From contig OY754473.1 in NCBI GenBank assembly GCA_963575645.1, positions 7,316,001 through 7,380,000 on the forward strand: 64,000 bases of DNA. The letters are read 5' to 3'. The translations under genes and the position numbers were made by a program. Below the pieces are notes generated by a model, which worked only from the letters and a program-made list of their open reading frames with translations, had not been told where the DNA came from and did no database searches. Of the stretch, positions 33,528-45,189 are shown piece after piece (positions within the stretch are counted from its first letter, which is position 1; every line of letters begins with the position of its first letter). This DNA comes from Xanthostigma xanthostigma. Its lineage: Eukaryota > Arthropoda > Insecta > Raphidioptera > Raphidiidae.

Positions 33528-34117
33528 TTGGTTGTCTGTAAAGTCGGTTTACGGACGATAGTTTTACGTGATAACGTATTCCGTAATACATAACCTAAAT
33601 TCTACATATAATAATTATAATAATTCGAATCTATGATATTGCATCTTTCGCTTCAAATTTAGGTTAATTTTATTTATTTAAATTACTCACCATATAATAT
33701 AATTGTTTTTTTTTAACTTTCTTTCTTTCGTATTTATTTTAAGTCTCAAAGATTAGCTGTCATAATATTTATAAAACAATTGTTTCACTGTTTATAATAT
33801 AAAATTCCAAAACCTACTTACAATATTTAAGTATTTTCATACGTCAAAAACTTGATTTTTATAATGATAAAATTTGTAAGAAAACGATTTTTTCGAGAGA
33901 TGAGACCTAGCTAAAACGATTTTTTGCCCCCCAAAATCCCTTCTCAGTAAATTTCATCCAAATCGTTAGGGCCGTTTTCGAGAAAAGCACGCACAGGGTC
34001 AGGCGGAACGTTACGCGTTACGTACGTTAGGAACGTTACACTTTTTCGTGCATGCAGCCGGTGTTTTATCAATTTATAAGATTGGTGATTCGTCAATTTA
34101 TAAGACGTTATCACGTC
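33528..34117 (-). mobile_element. element B, copy 3
   Basis: From TTGGTTGTCTGTAAAGTCGG to AAGACGTTATCACGTC. It is the inverse of copy 6 at 59347-59940, sharing its interior (for instance ACGATTTTTTGCCCCCCAAA). Its flanks match 51321-51400, which lacks the insertion. Confidence 0.8.
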
Positions 34118-34183
34118 AAAAAAGAAAACTTAAAATAATACGAATATACCTGGCTAAAAAATAAAATTTAGAAATACTTTTTT

Positions 34184-34400
34184 GACGTGATAACGTCTTA
34201 TAAATTGATGAAACACCGGCTGCATGCACGAAAAAGTGTCACGTTCCGAAATGTGTCACGTTCCGAAATATGTCACGTTCCGAAATATGTCACGTTCCGA
34301 AATATGTCACGTTCCGAAATGTGTCACGTTCCGCCTGATCTTCGAGCGGAATACGTTATCACGTAAAACTATCGTCCGTAAACCGACTTTACAGACAACC
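34184..34400 (+). mobile_element. element B, copy 4 (short, with minisatellite)
   Basis: Only ~217 bp: both B ends with most of the interior gone. Between them six ~17-bp repeats of GTCACGTTCCGAAATAT (34237-34330) have expanded from the GTAACGTTCCTAACGTTCC region of other copies. Confidence 0.8.
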
Positions 34401-34411
34401 ATTTTTTTTTT

Positions 34412-34620
34412 TAAAAGCGAGTGTGCTTTAGACCACACGACTGAAGTAAAACTTCTTCCTGCCATAATTATTTTAAATATATTTATTAAGATTAATGCGT
34501 AAATACCTCAAATTTGCTCATGATAAATTCATAAACGAACGATAATATGCAGTCGGTTCGTCTCAAAGTTTATCGAACACAATATAACCTCACTCTGTCA
34601 TAATTTTGTTGTACTGGTTT
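34412..34620 (+). repeat. dispersed repeat E, copy 2
   Basis: GCGAGTGTGCTTTAGACCAC onward matches 5425-5615 closely; it then ends at CTCACTCTGTCATAATT, so it is partial. Confidence 0.65.
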
Positions 34621-35261
34621 TTATTGGCGCTTGACACCCCTGTACCGCATCGACCTAACTAATTAGCATACGGCAACGTACTCTTCGGCGAGCGCATCCA
34701 TTCATGATAGTCGAGTTTGAAAATAAACTCCCTAAATTGACTTGAAGTAAAATAAAAATTCCAGCCAGTTGGGCGACGGGACCATACCAACTTCAAAAAT
34801 GGTGACATTTGATTATAATAAAGAAATTAAAATTTCTGATATCGCGTGAGGTGACACGGGTAATGGCTAGTATTCAATATGATATTAATTCGTTAATATG
34901 TTCCACGTCATGTAAAAATTAATCAAAACATGCCTAACTAGTTTATTTCTAACAGATCCATGGAACAAAAGAGCGAATGATTTTTTTTTATTTTCAAAAT
35001 ATTTCCGAAACTATAAAGTTTAGAAAAAAAAAATGTTAACAAAACTTTCTTGAAAAAATAAATTGAATAATAAGCCGTTATGAAAAGTATACCGTTATTA
35101 TATAAAAAATAACGTTTTAGTATATATCTCTTCTGCGCATGCGCCGATTTTCCCCAAAAACAATAGGGCTCTTCATATTTGCATACCAAACATCCTCCCA
35201 AAATTTGGTTTCAATCCGCTCATCCGTTTGACCTGTATCGTGTTCACAGACTAACAGACGC
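34621..35261. other. intergenic; Helitron-like tail at 34871
   Basis: CACGGGTAATGGCTAG (34856-34871) followed by T is a plausible Helitron 3' terminus. Sequence near 35190-35220 (AAATTTGGTTTCAATCCGCT) also occurs inside element B copies. No gene. Confidence 0.4.
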
Positions 35262-35588
35262 ACAGAGATAATACTGCATACATCTGACTGCTTTAATTTT
35301 GAAACAGCGAGCAACGCTGAACAACGTCATAGCAATGCTGCATGATGCCATCTGACGGTTTAGCTCAACGCTTTTGCTACTTGCGCCTCTATATGACAAT
35401 TTTAGTAAAATATTTCTTCGATCTGTCATCTGAGCTTCATATTGTAATACAACAAAAAGAAGAACGTTATAAGTAGTGTGCAAAATTAGAAACGAATTGA
35501 ATACCTGCAATCATATTTAAAAAATAATTTTGTAAAGTGATAATTATTATACTGATTTAGTGCGAATAATTCGCACAGGTCACTCTAG
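35262..35588 (+). mobile_element. nonautonomous Helitron H, copy 2 (5' truncated)
   Basis: Matches the 3' ~330 bp of copy 1, with terminal hairpin GTGCGAAT-A-ATTCGCAC (35560-35576), then AGGTCACTCTAG and T. Confidence 0.78.
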
Positions 35589-35591
35589 TTT

Positions 35592-36540
35592 TTTTATTAA
35601 AAGTTCTAATGTTTCGAATTTTTTTTAATTCAACCGGTATGCTGTTGTAGGTATAGTTTTCTGATGCCTATGTTTTGCGTAACCAGACAATTTCTGCGTA
35701 GGATATTAATAGACTTAGACATTATAAAATTAAGTACCTGGTATTGATAATAATAGACTTTGCATGTTGCATTTAATGGATACGACTTTAATGGATCGTT
35801 ACATTGGAATGAATGAAAAACAAATGTTATATTGCGTTTGTTTGAAATAAATCGTAATTGCCATGTCATTTCACTAAGATTGAAACGTTGGCACTTCTGA
35901 TTTATGTACAAGAGAAGGTAACGTTGGCGGCAGTGATAACGATAATAAAACACTTGAATATCGCTGTTAACGCGTCACAATTGCAACGGAATCGGATACG
36001 CCGGTCTACGATATATTTTCGTTGTTGTTCAGATTTTAATCTTTATACGTAAGACCTACTTTTTTATAATTTGGTTCTTTCATCTTGACGTAATGTTATT
36101 AGAGCCTGTATTATTCGGAAAGAAAGTGAGTTATTCTGCGACAAACAAAATTTTCCTCTTTAATTTTGACAGTAAAGTTCTGAATCGTGCCGAATCGCAA
36201 AATCATTGAACAGGTGTATACTTAGTTAAGTTACAAAACTCGACGATTTATTACCTATTTTTATATTTATCTAAGTAATAATTAGTGTAATTCAATTATA
36301 TGTACATAATTTTTTGAAGTCAAGGCTAGCTTTCACGCAATACACACAAAAAAAACTGCACGATTCTTTTTACTTGAGGTTGGTACTTGTGTAACAGAAT
36401 TCATCCATATTCATACAAAGCGAGGTCTCAGTGGCGTTCCTGTTCGTCGCAAATTGGCGCCCAACTCGGGGCAAACATCCCACCCATCGATTGTATTAAA
36501 CGGTACTCGACGGGGTGAAGATATTTGGAAAGTACGTGAG
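35592..36540. other. intergenic, no gene recognised
   Basis: Short overlapping open frames on both strands at 35630-36050 show no family resemblance and no conserved repeat partner. I do not call a gene. Confidence 0.35.
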
Positions 36541-36550
36541 AAACAAATAA

Positions 36551-36828
36551 TCTATACTAATATATAAAGCTGAAGAGTTTGTTTGTTTGTTTGGTTGGTT
36601 GAACATGCTAATCTCAGAAACTACTGGTTCGAATTGAAAAAAAAAATGTTTGTTGGATTGTTTATCGAGGAAGGCTATAGGCTATATTATATCACGCTAC
36701 GACCAATTGGAGCGGAACATCAATGAAAAAATGTCGCAAGATGTATCTCAAAATTAGTCCGTCCGACAAATTTTATCAGGTGAAATGCCTTAACTAAATA
36801 TTGCAATATTAGCGCGTTACGCTCACAA
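36551..36828 (+). mobile_element. Helitron-like 5' region
   Basis: A|TCTATACTAATATATAAAGC, then GAAGAGTTTGTTTGTTTG and TTATCGAGGAAGGCTATAGG, a common lepidopteran repeat start. No 3' CTRR end is visible before the tRNA-like sequence. Confidence 0.55.
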
Positions 36829-36900
36829 GCCTGGATAGCTCAGTCGGTAGAGCGTAAGACTCTTAATGCCAGGGTCTTGGGTTCAAACCCCACGTCGGCG
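36829..36900 (+). tRNA. tRNA-Lys(CUU), probably a damaged copy
   Basis: 72 nt with intact internal promoter boxes (TAGCTCAGTCGG and GGTTCAAACC) and anticodon CTT at 36862-36864 in loop CTCTTAA. The anticodon stem (TAAGA against TGCCA) and the acceptor stem (GCCTGGA against GTCGGC, one base short) no longer pair well. T runs follow and could terminate Pol III. It is probably a tRNA pseudogene or a tRNA-derived repeat rather than a working tRNA. Confidence 0.6.
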
Positions 36901-37155
36901 AATATATTTTTATTTTTTTTATTTTCTACATTGCTTTCTTCTAAGGCTTACATTTCAATTTTTTTAAATTTTATTACGACTAATTAAAATTAAATAAATC
37001 TAATTAATAGCTCATTTGAAAACTGTTACAACTGTAGGTACCTATATAAAAATAATTTTCCTACCGTGTTTTCAATTAAATATTTATTATATTAAAAGAA
37101 ATTTATTACTTAAAAAAATATAAATACTGCTTTTTCTATTTCTATAAAAAAAAAA

Positions 37156-37812
37156 TGGTTGTCTGTAAAGTCGGTTTACGGACGATAGTTTTACGTGATA
37201 ACGTATTCCGTAATACATAACCTAAACCTCCCAAAATTTGGTTTCAATCCGCTTATCCTTGGTGTCGGAATGATAAGAAATGTCAAAAGTGACGTTTGCA
37301 ACTTACAAAGTATTATGTTCTAATAATAATTAGTTATTCGAATACCTAACTTAGAAGGCTTTGCATTTCACAATATACTAATGTCAAAAAATTGAATTAA
37401 ACATTAGAAATGCAGCTGTTTTCATGTTAAGACAAGACATACGTTTGCTTCTAATTTCCATGTACGGCAAACAAAGACAACCGACCGCGTCGCGCCATGC
37501 ATTACACAACATTGCATTTATACAGCTATTTTTCTATATTAATTTGTATAAAATATTTTTCTATATAAATTTGTATAAAAAAACTGTTTAGGCAAATTCT
37601 GTTATACGAAATCTATGTAAAATGTTCTCCTCTTTCGTTTAAGACTGGTTTCAAACCGATCTGATTTAAATTGAGCGAGAAATTAGCAAAAAGCACGCAC
37701 AGGGTCAGGCGGAACGTTAGGAACGTTACGTTACACTTTTTCGAACATGCAGCCGGTGTTTTATCAATTTATAATATTGGTGATTCATCAATTTATAAGA
37801 CGTTATCACGTC
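37156..37812 (-). mobile_element. element B, copy 5 (full length)
   Basis: TGGTTGTCTGTAAAGTCGG to ACGTTATCACGTC; inverse of copy 1 and nearly the same throughout. Confidence 0.8.
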
Positions 37813-38619
37813 AAAAAGTGGAACATGGAACATGTTTGTGAATTCAATGGATGTCCCCAAATCTAAAATCTCGATAAACATATCTGCAGCTAAAAATCTA
37901 TTGGTTTTTAGGTTATGCGCCCGTGGACAGTTTTTCTTAGTGACCTTTGAACTATAAAATAAAACCATTTTCGATCAATTTAACCGAGAACCAAATCCAG
38001 TAACGTTTGTGCGGGTCTTTTGAATTTTCGAGAGGAATCCAACGCTTATTTTAAACATAAAATCTTCTGTAAGGACTACCAATAGATGAAATACTCCTCT
38101 TATATCTCTTATAATATGTACCTATGTGCTGCAGAACTTTTTAAACCCAATTTGTGGTTAAGCAGATGGTGGCTTTTCTCTAAGAAAAATCTTCATTCCA
38201 AACCCGCGTTCTTGGAAACAGTTCGCTGTAACTGATCGCCAGATATTTGTAATAAAACGAAAATCTATGCCCTGAGGAAAGGAGCTAATATTATATGCTA
38301 CATTTGAGATCGGTTCGTCCTTGAAATAAGTTCGATATTATATGCCGATGACGTCAGACGTTATTACATATTATATTATTATTTGCATACACAGTCCATG
38401 AGCATATACACTATTGACGTGACCACAAAAATGTTACTCGGATTGTTTTTAACTGCAAGTGTAACCCATTAGTTACAAAGTGCTCCTAAAATTGTAACAA
38501 AACCGGATAGGTATACAAAAAAATTGTGAAAATATTAGTTTATGGTTGGTGAACTACTCTATTTTGTGCAGATGTTCGATTGATAAAAGGCTTGCCGAAT
38601 TTTTAAATTGAAGATATTT
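37813..38619. other. intergenic, nothing recognised
   Basis: The 80-residue minus-strand frame here runs into the B end and has no recognisable similarity. No RNA gene is seen. Confidence 0.35.
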
Positions 38620-39345
38620 AATAAGTTCCAAAACTAATACCCGACTACTGAAAAGTATGAAACAAGAAAATGTTCTCATCTGAGGATAGCCGTAGTCGTA
38701 TAATAATAATAATAAATGTTTATTTGTTGCGCCATTAAAAAATGGATACAAAACGTCAGTAGGTACACAGTTAAAACATATTAATATAATTAATCCGATA
38801 ACAAATAGTTAAAAATAGAATAGAATATGGAAATACTTAAATACTTATTCTCAATCACTGATAAAAATCCTCAACTGAATAGCAACACTTGTCAATAAGA
38901 ATTTTTTTACATTCAGTCTTGAAACGTTTGACACCAGAAATGTTTTTTATATTATCATTCAGGTGGTTGAATAATTTTTGACCCATATAATTTGGTCCTC
39001 TCCTACTCAGTTCCAGTCTATGTTTAGGCATTCTTAAATCATTACCACATCTTGTTGGGTAATTATGAAAATTTTTATTGCAACAAATGTTGTTAAGATT
39101 TTTTTTAATAGCTAGAAGGCATTCCAAAACATAGATGGATGGCAAAGTAAGTATGCCATCTACTCTAACAAAACATTACATTTTAACAGTAGTAAGCGAT
39201 CATAAGCTCTGTAGGGCAAAGTGCATCACGCTATACATCTAGAGGGGCATCATATATATGACAAAGTCTATCCTCAGATGAGAATATTTTCTTGTTTCAT
39301 ACTTTTCAGTAGTCGGGTTTTAGTTTTTAAACTTATTTTTTATTT
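38620..39345. repeat. inverted repeat bracketing a LINE fragment
   Basis: CGACTACTGAAAAGTATGAA (about 38643) with CATCTGAGGATAG, and the inverse TATCCTCAGATGAGAA with CATACTTTTCAGTAGTCGGG (about 39269-39318), form ~60-90-bp arms. The LINE fragment lies between them, so it seems inserted in a foldback-type element. Confidence 0.65.
38697..39175 (-). pseudogene. non-LTR retrotransposon (LINE) 3' fragment
   Basis: The minus-strand frame is open from about 39175 to 38855. It reads like the C terminus of a LINE ORF2 after the RT domain: a YPTRCGNDLRMPKHRLELSR segment, GPNYMGQKLFNHL, then FKTECKKIL and a closing YSVEDF before the stop. A ~150-bp 3' UTR follows and ends in a TTATTATTATTAT tail (about 38702-38717). 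The RT and endonuclease domains are absent, so it is a 5'-truncated dead copy. The clade (Jockey, CR1 or other) cannot be fixed from this piece. Confidence 0.75.
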
Positions 39346-40120
39346 GTTTTCAATTTGCTCCCCTCTGGGATCAAAACTCAAAAATAAATGTGGCCTATGT
39401 CACCCGGGCCATAATAACGAATCGATTGACACCTTATTTATCAAAATCGGATGAATATTTTAGGCGCTACGGTGGAACATCCGCAAATACAAACGTACAT
39501 AGACTTCTAAACTCATAACCCTTCGTTTTGGCTTCGCCGCAGTCGGGTAAAAAGAAATTTTTATTAACAAACATTCTTTTGTCGACAGGGTTTGGCACTG
39601 CGACCGCTATTTTTATTACAATCTATCATCCTTTTTGTAACGTTCATCATTAATCGCATTATACATGTTAGTTCGCGGTTAGTTCCCAAGAGGTCACGCG
39701 TGTCATCGTTATATAATATAACGCCGTCACATATTCGGACGGATTATTATAGGTTATGTAACGACAAATATAACTTGTATGCGGAACTCTTTTGTTTTTA
39801 TATATGTGTCTATTGTCGATTGTTTTAACGCATTCAGAGATTAATTTTTTTTTGTGAGTGGGAATTTCGACGAGCCAGTTTCACTGCAAAACTTTTTTTA
39901 CAGTAAATTATGTATCAAGTGCGCGATTTTTTTTATTATGGTAAAACGAGCGCCTAGCGAGATTTAACGGTCACACTAGTCGTAAAGTGATCACGCACGA
40001 GATATAAATAGTATTTTTTGCCCTTCATAATAAGTATCTACCTATACAGTGTAAAGTTCATTTTTCCACCACGAGAAAATAGTTTTGTTACAATATGATA
40101 CGCGAAATGGCAGAATCTCG
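39346..40120. other. intergenic; second GGGTTTGGCACTGCGACC repeat
   Basis: From about 39585 the start of the 28715 repeat recurs. No gene is recognised. Confidence 0.4.
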
Positions 40121-40126
40121 GAAATA

Positions 40127-40526
40127 CAGTGTAAACTCCATTTAACGTCACTCGATATAACGACAAACTTCTTAAAACGTCGAAATTACTTAACTCTAAT
40201 TGGTTTACCTTGTTGCTCATGCAATAATACACTCTAAATAACGACACAACCACTCTAAACAACGGCAACAATACGTCATCGTTAAGCAATAAACAGTACT
40301 TGTTTGTTATTTTGTTGCTTTGTTGTCGGCATCATGCGTATCGAATATTCTCGGAAATTCGTTTTTTTGTTTGTTGGGATTATCTTTCATATCATATATG
40401 CGAGTAAATACATATTAATAATAAAAAAATATTAATGGATTATTTCTTCTCTGCGTTTAACGACAACTCTCAATAACGCCACAAAGTGCACAGTCCCTTG
40501 AATGTCGCTATATAGAGTTTACATTG
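40127..40526. mobile_element. pogo/Tigger-like 400-bp MITE
   Basis: CAGTGTAAACTCCATTTAACG at the left and the complement of CAATGTAAACTCTATATAGCG at the right, with TA on both sides (40125-40126, 40527-40528). TIR sequence and TA duplication resemble pogo/Tigger termini. No transposase frame. Confidence 0.8.
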
Positions 40527-40529
40527 TAT

Positions 40530-41834
40530 TAATATGTCTGACAGTTCGGCCATACCTATTGGAAATTTGGATTATTTACGAAGACAACATCAGCTTTCCT
40601 TCTCTGTCGCTCATATGGAAATAAATGACAACTTATTTTCGTTCTCCTTTACGAACTAGTGCGAAAAAAGTCAGTTTACTACCACTATACAGGCTTTAAA
40701 AGTAGCTAGGTCAGAAAAAGTAACATACAATAAATTGTAATGCCCAAAGGCGGTTTGTGCAACAAATTCCCGCTACTGTTTTTCGTTTTAATTAATGTAC
40801 AAATAAGACAAGCGCATGCTAAAACAACACACAAGCGCAGTTGTTCATTTGTTAAAATAACAAACAACTGCAGCCGTTCGTCGATTGTTGCAGCCGGTAC
40901 AACAATATTATAATAATGAAGCTGACTATATTGTTGATGTCAGAGTTAAAATAGTCACGATCGCTTAAAATTATAATTCCAAGGATTCCGTCTGCTCATG
41001 CCCAGATACTTCTTCTGCGGGTGTCGTGGCACGTTGCAACAGCCGCCCTATACAGTTGACTCGAGACGTTCGGTCATCCTCGCTCTCGAAGATCATTGAC
41101 TTTGTGTATATATAGTACTTATGTAAAAAAATCCTGCGACTCGGTTTTCACTCACTTTCGAACGTCCGATTGACGCGAAATTTTGCAGTCGCGTGCGGTT
41201 TTGATGACGCTACAATACGACGATATAAATTTCGAGTAAAAAAATTGGTGCTGGCAACGGCTGGAGAACACGTCTGTAGCCGTTTAAATTTTGACTATAT
41301 TTTATGGTTTCAATAAAAAATCTATACACATCACGCTTATCAATAAGTATAGAGAACAAATGTCTTTCACTTCTGTTAAGTTTAAAAGCGTGGGTCACCA
41401 CCTATAAATGAAATATAGTCAGTTTTAAATAAAGGGATATGCAGGAAGTAAAATAATTAAAGATTGACTTCAACGCTAATTTTATAGTAATCGTATTGGG
41501 TCTGACGTTTAAAATGTTATTATTTTCCTCTTTTTAGTGGATTTTTTTGAAAGAGGTTCAAATAATATGTGAAAATTATATCGATTCCCTCACTTATGTA
41601 AATTTTACGTAAAATTTCCATAAATGATCATCTTTGAAGGCATGTAATTCTTAAAGTATAGAACATTTACAGAAAAAAAACAAAAAGATTTTTTGTGGGG
41701 AATTAATTTTCCTACAAAATTGTTGAGTTCAAAATTTTTTATAATTTTTTTCCAATGGGTGGAAAACAGGGGGGGGACAATTTGAAGGATTTTCCGAACT
41801 TCTCTAGATTGGCGCTCCGGCAAAAAAAGGTATG
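40530..41834. other. intergenic, nothing recognised
   Basis: Open frames at 41210-41401 and 41605-41823 (minus) are short and featureless. A TATATATAG near 41109 might be a promoter element but lacks a well-placed initiator. Confidence 0.35.
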
Positions 41835-42157
41835 TATAGTACGCGCCACGGATCTAAAAGGTTCGGAAGCTAGTCACAAACAACGTCGCAAAGGCACATT
41901 TTATAGAGCCGTTGATACTCCCACCAGCTACCTGCACGGAACGTGCGCTCGTCGGTGATTGGCCGTGATCGCTCGTTGCCTTTGTCACTTGTCGCTTTCT
42001 TATGCTTTAAAGTACAGTCGAGTATGCTAAGTTGTTATTGCTATGTTAGTTTTGTTGAGTTGCGAGTTTGTATAGTTTTTCAACAGACTGTACAAGCGCG
42101 AGAGCCCGCATTCGCATCTAACTTCCGAGCCATTTAGATTCGTGGTCGCGTACTATA
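41835..42157. mobile_element. MITE family A, copy 3
   Basis: TATAGTACGCGCCACGGATC to GATTCGTGGTCGCGTACTATA; one extra base in the right TIR. Same orientation as copy 1. Confidence 0.85.
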
Positions 42158-43317
42158 CCTGCCTCTTCCGACTCCTGATCTCGACTATATAGTGAGTGTA
42201 GCCGAGAATATAGGGCTTGTCGACATCGAAGCCGTGTTAATTGAGTCAGCCTGTGATTTTATGCGTCAATAATGGCGACACTTTCGTATCCAACAGACCT
42301 ATATTATAATATACGCGTAATTTGCATAATATGCCACTTTAGTACAACAATAACACCAACGTTTTATTGTAAACAATTTCGTTTAATGTTTGTTTCGTTC
42401 TTTCGCACATGCGCGTCAAGCCGTTTCTATTGTTAGACAAACATTGACTCACCGTTTTACTGTTACGACTGTTTTTTTTTTTGTTTTTTTTTATGGTATT
42501 AAACAGTTGAAGAATGCATTATGTTGAAAGTAAAATTTTTTTGCGGTTAACAAAATTAACTGTGCCAATCGATTCAAAAGGCGTTTTGTTTCGAACTTAC
42601 GCATTATAGACGCTCGATAAATCAGGGTGTTAGCTTAACGTGAGTAGTTATGTAGAGGTTTAAGAAGCTCGCGTTTGTTGAAATAAATAGTTGCAGCACT
42701 GTTATTTCAGAAAACAAAAAATATATTTTTTATGTAGATAATATAGTCGTATTTAGGGTTTCGAACCTTAAAATGTACTGAAGGAATCCTTAGGATGACG
42801 CTTTGTTAGATATCTTATTTAGCCACGCCCATATTATGACTTAAGAGTTGACGATCAAAAAAAAAACCATAATATATATAGTGTATTTTTGTATACAGTA
42901 TGTAAACACGTAAGGTGCACATAGGGAAAATTATTAACATTGGGAAAAAATGACAGGATCAGAGTGAGCCTTGAAATCCTGTTTTTCAATTTGACAGATA
43001 ATATTTTTTTGCAAAATGAATGTGTATACTACCGAAGAAAATATTCAAATGATTACAACATAATCGGACTATTTTTATTAATGGGACATTAAATTCCCAA
43101 AAATACGTTAATATGGTGCGAGATCAAATATCTCCGCCTATTCGTGTTGAACCTAAAAACATTGGGTCACTGATTTACCAACGCGCATACGTCATACCAG
43201 TCAGACAATTTTTTAATGAAATGTTTCCAAACAGATGGAGTTGTTTTATTTTTGTACAAAAAAATTAAAATTATAAATAAAAAATCGCAGGATTGTGGAC
43301 AAATATTAGATTTATTA

Positions 43318-43372
43318 ATTGTACGACGTTTCGTCAATAAAATTTAGACTTTTTCAAGTACAAGTTGAAAAT
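43318..43372 (-). ncRNA. hammerhead-like motif in Penelope pLTR
   Basis: On the minus strand TTGTAC (stem I), CTTGAAAAAGTC, a weak stem II, then GACGAAACGTC and GTACAA, which pairs exactly with TTGTAC. The layout fits a minimal type I hammerhead, but the CUGANGA box reads CUUGAAAA, so I expect it to be inactive or only derived from a ribozyme. Confidence 0.4.
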
Positions 43373-43513
43373 TATTAAAACAATAATTATGAAAATAAAC
43401 ATTAATTACTAACCATAGCAATTAACAAAAGTTAAGGTACATAAGACAAAAACATGGCAACAAGTAATGTATAAATTTTTTTAAACAATAAAAATAGATT
43501 AAAAATTCGAAAG

Positions 43514-43852
43514 TTAGTTCAATTTCATAATATAGTTGTACTGACCACTTAAATTTTGAGTGTCTGTTCTATAATTAATAGAATTGTTTTTTCTAATAAA
43601 ACACATTTCACTGATATTACGTTTCTTCCAATTTGACTCTTTATCTAGTATTTGAACTTCGTTAAATAGAAATTTATGTCCAGTGTCGAAATGATGAGAT
43701 GACAACGCGGTCTTATTATCACTTAATAAATTTATGTTTCTACAGTCCATTTTGTGTTGGTAAATTCTATGTTTTAGTAACTGTCTTGTTTGTCCCACAT
43801 AACACTTACTACATTCACAAGGTATTTTATAAATGATATTAGATTGATGTAA
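43514..43852 (-). pseudogene. GIY-YIG endonuclease domain of a Penelope-like element
   Basis: Open minus-strand frame; the domain starts before any ATG, with IIYKIPC (GIY position) and CYVGQT (YIG position) from about 43839 to 43786. Then R of RQLLKHRIYQHK, the segment TALSSHHFDTGHKF, and KRNISEMCFI carrying the conserved Glu. This is the C-terminal endonuclease that nicks the target DNA. The preceding RT is missing: the frame is cut at the inverted-repeat junction. The endonuclease itself has no visible lesion. Confidence 0.82.
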
Positions 43853-44149
43853 AATGGTGTATTTTACATCAATCTAATATTTGTCCACAATCCTGCGATT
43901 TTTTATTTATAATTATCTCGATGGACACGATATCTAATATATAAAAAAATTAAAATAATGATTTATAAAAGCCTTTTATTATTAAAAAAGCCAAGTAAAA
44001 TAAAAATAAATCAAAATAAAATAGAAATCCTCAAGATTAACACGATAATTCAATAGAAATAACAATTAATGCAGTCATGGCTAACTCTGATCCAAGTATT
44101 TTTTTCCAATGCTAATTTCCCTATGTGCACCTTACGTGTTTACATACTG

Positions 44150-45185
44150 TATATAGCTTGTATACCTAATTTCGTAACCGCAGATGAATAAATTTGCATA
44201 CGGCATCCAAAACGTACAAATGTATGTAGGTACTTACATAAAGATATAAGAAAAAGTTTAGGACAAATATCTGCACAAAAAAAAACGAGAAATTCTTTTT
44301 TTTTAATTTAAGCTTCAACAATCACTTTTACCAATGTTGAAACCTCTTTTAACACGTTTCAAGAAAATTGATTTTGATTTGTTTTCATACAGTGTGTATT
44401 TGGAGTTTGGACATAAAATTGTTATTAACATTCGAATTTTGAAAGGTTCTAATGAACCTAAATACTTCTGCAGTCAAAACGACGGCACTGATTAAAAATA
44501 AACCACTTGATGTAGTCCAAACGAAGGTTACAAACATACATACATACATACATAGGTACATACATACAAACTTACAAGTGAAGTTAATATAAAGCGTGTA
44601 AAAACCACCGCGTGCCTTACAATTTTTTTACATAAGTACTTGTAGACATCAAGTTGAACGTTTTTATTCGTTCGGAGAGAGATTTTCCAGGTACGCGAGA
44701 CAATGATAATTTTAAATATTTAATTGATGTTTGTCTATAATTTTCATCAAGTAGTGTTGAACCGTACCTATTCTAGATACTGACGATAAAAAAAAATGTA
44801 ATCAGCCCGCCACTGATGTGACATTTTTCATATTCAATAATAAAATTTCAGCGATGTGTTCCAGTAGACTTTTGTACGGTCGGAGCTTGACCTACTACCT
44901 GATTTGATCTTTTTTATCCTCAACTTTTCATCTTAAATTTATTTTGTTCTTGATGACGTCATTCCGGTCAACTATTTTACCCCACTATCTACATTAGACA
45001 TCTCAATGTAACATATACCTTGAAAAATATTATTCTTACAATTATTTTGTATGCCTTTTATCACTCTTTTTGTTGTCTGCAAAGAATTTATTTTGCTTTA
45101 CAAGCTCTTATTTAAGGTTAGATGCTTGCTTAGTTATGGTTGTGTAAATTCATTTTTGCGACCCATTTCGATTTAAAGCTAGTAA
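44150..45185. other. intergenic; (ACAT)n microsatellite
   Basis: (ACAT)n-like repeats at about 44537-44570. No gene or RNA recognised. Confidence 0.4.
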
Positions 45186-45189
45186 TGCG

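Larger units (their letters stand above)
43281..43905 (-). mobile_element. Penelope-like element fragment, inverted pLTR ends
   Basis: AAAATCGCAGGATTGTGGAC at the left and GTCCACAATCCTGCGATTTT at the right are inverted, with an extra hairpin (TTAGATTGATGTAAAA and its complement, about 43838-43876) at the right junction. Between them lie a GIY-YIG endonuclease frame and, on the minus strand, a hammerhead-like core (43318-43372). A truncated element joined to an inverted pLTR piece is a known Penelope arrangement. Confidence 0.8.
42896..44149. mobile_element. 1,254-bp TIR element with a nested Penelope fragment
   Basis: CAGTATGTAAACACGTAAGG followed by TGCACATAGGGAAA at the left is matched by its complement at the right; the inverted repeat runs over 35 bp without mismatch. 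TA flanks both sides. The Penelope-like piece at 43281-43905 lies inside, so the TIR element itself is ~630 bp. It resembles Tc1/mariner-type MITEs; no transposase is seen. Confidence 0.82.
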
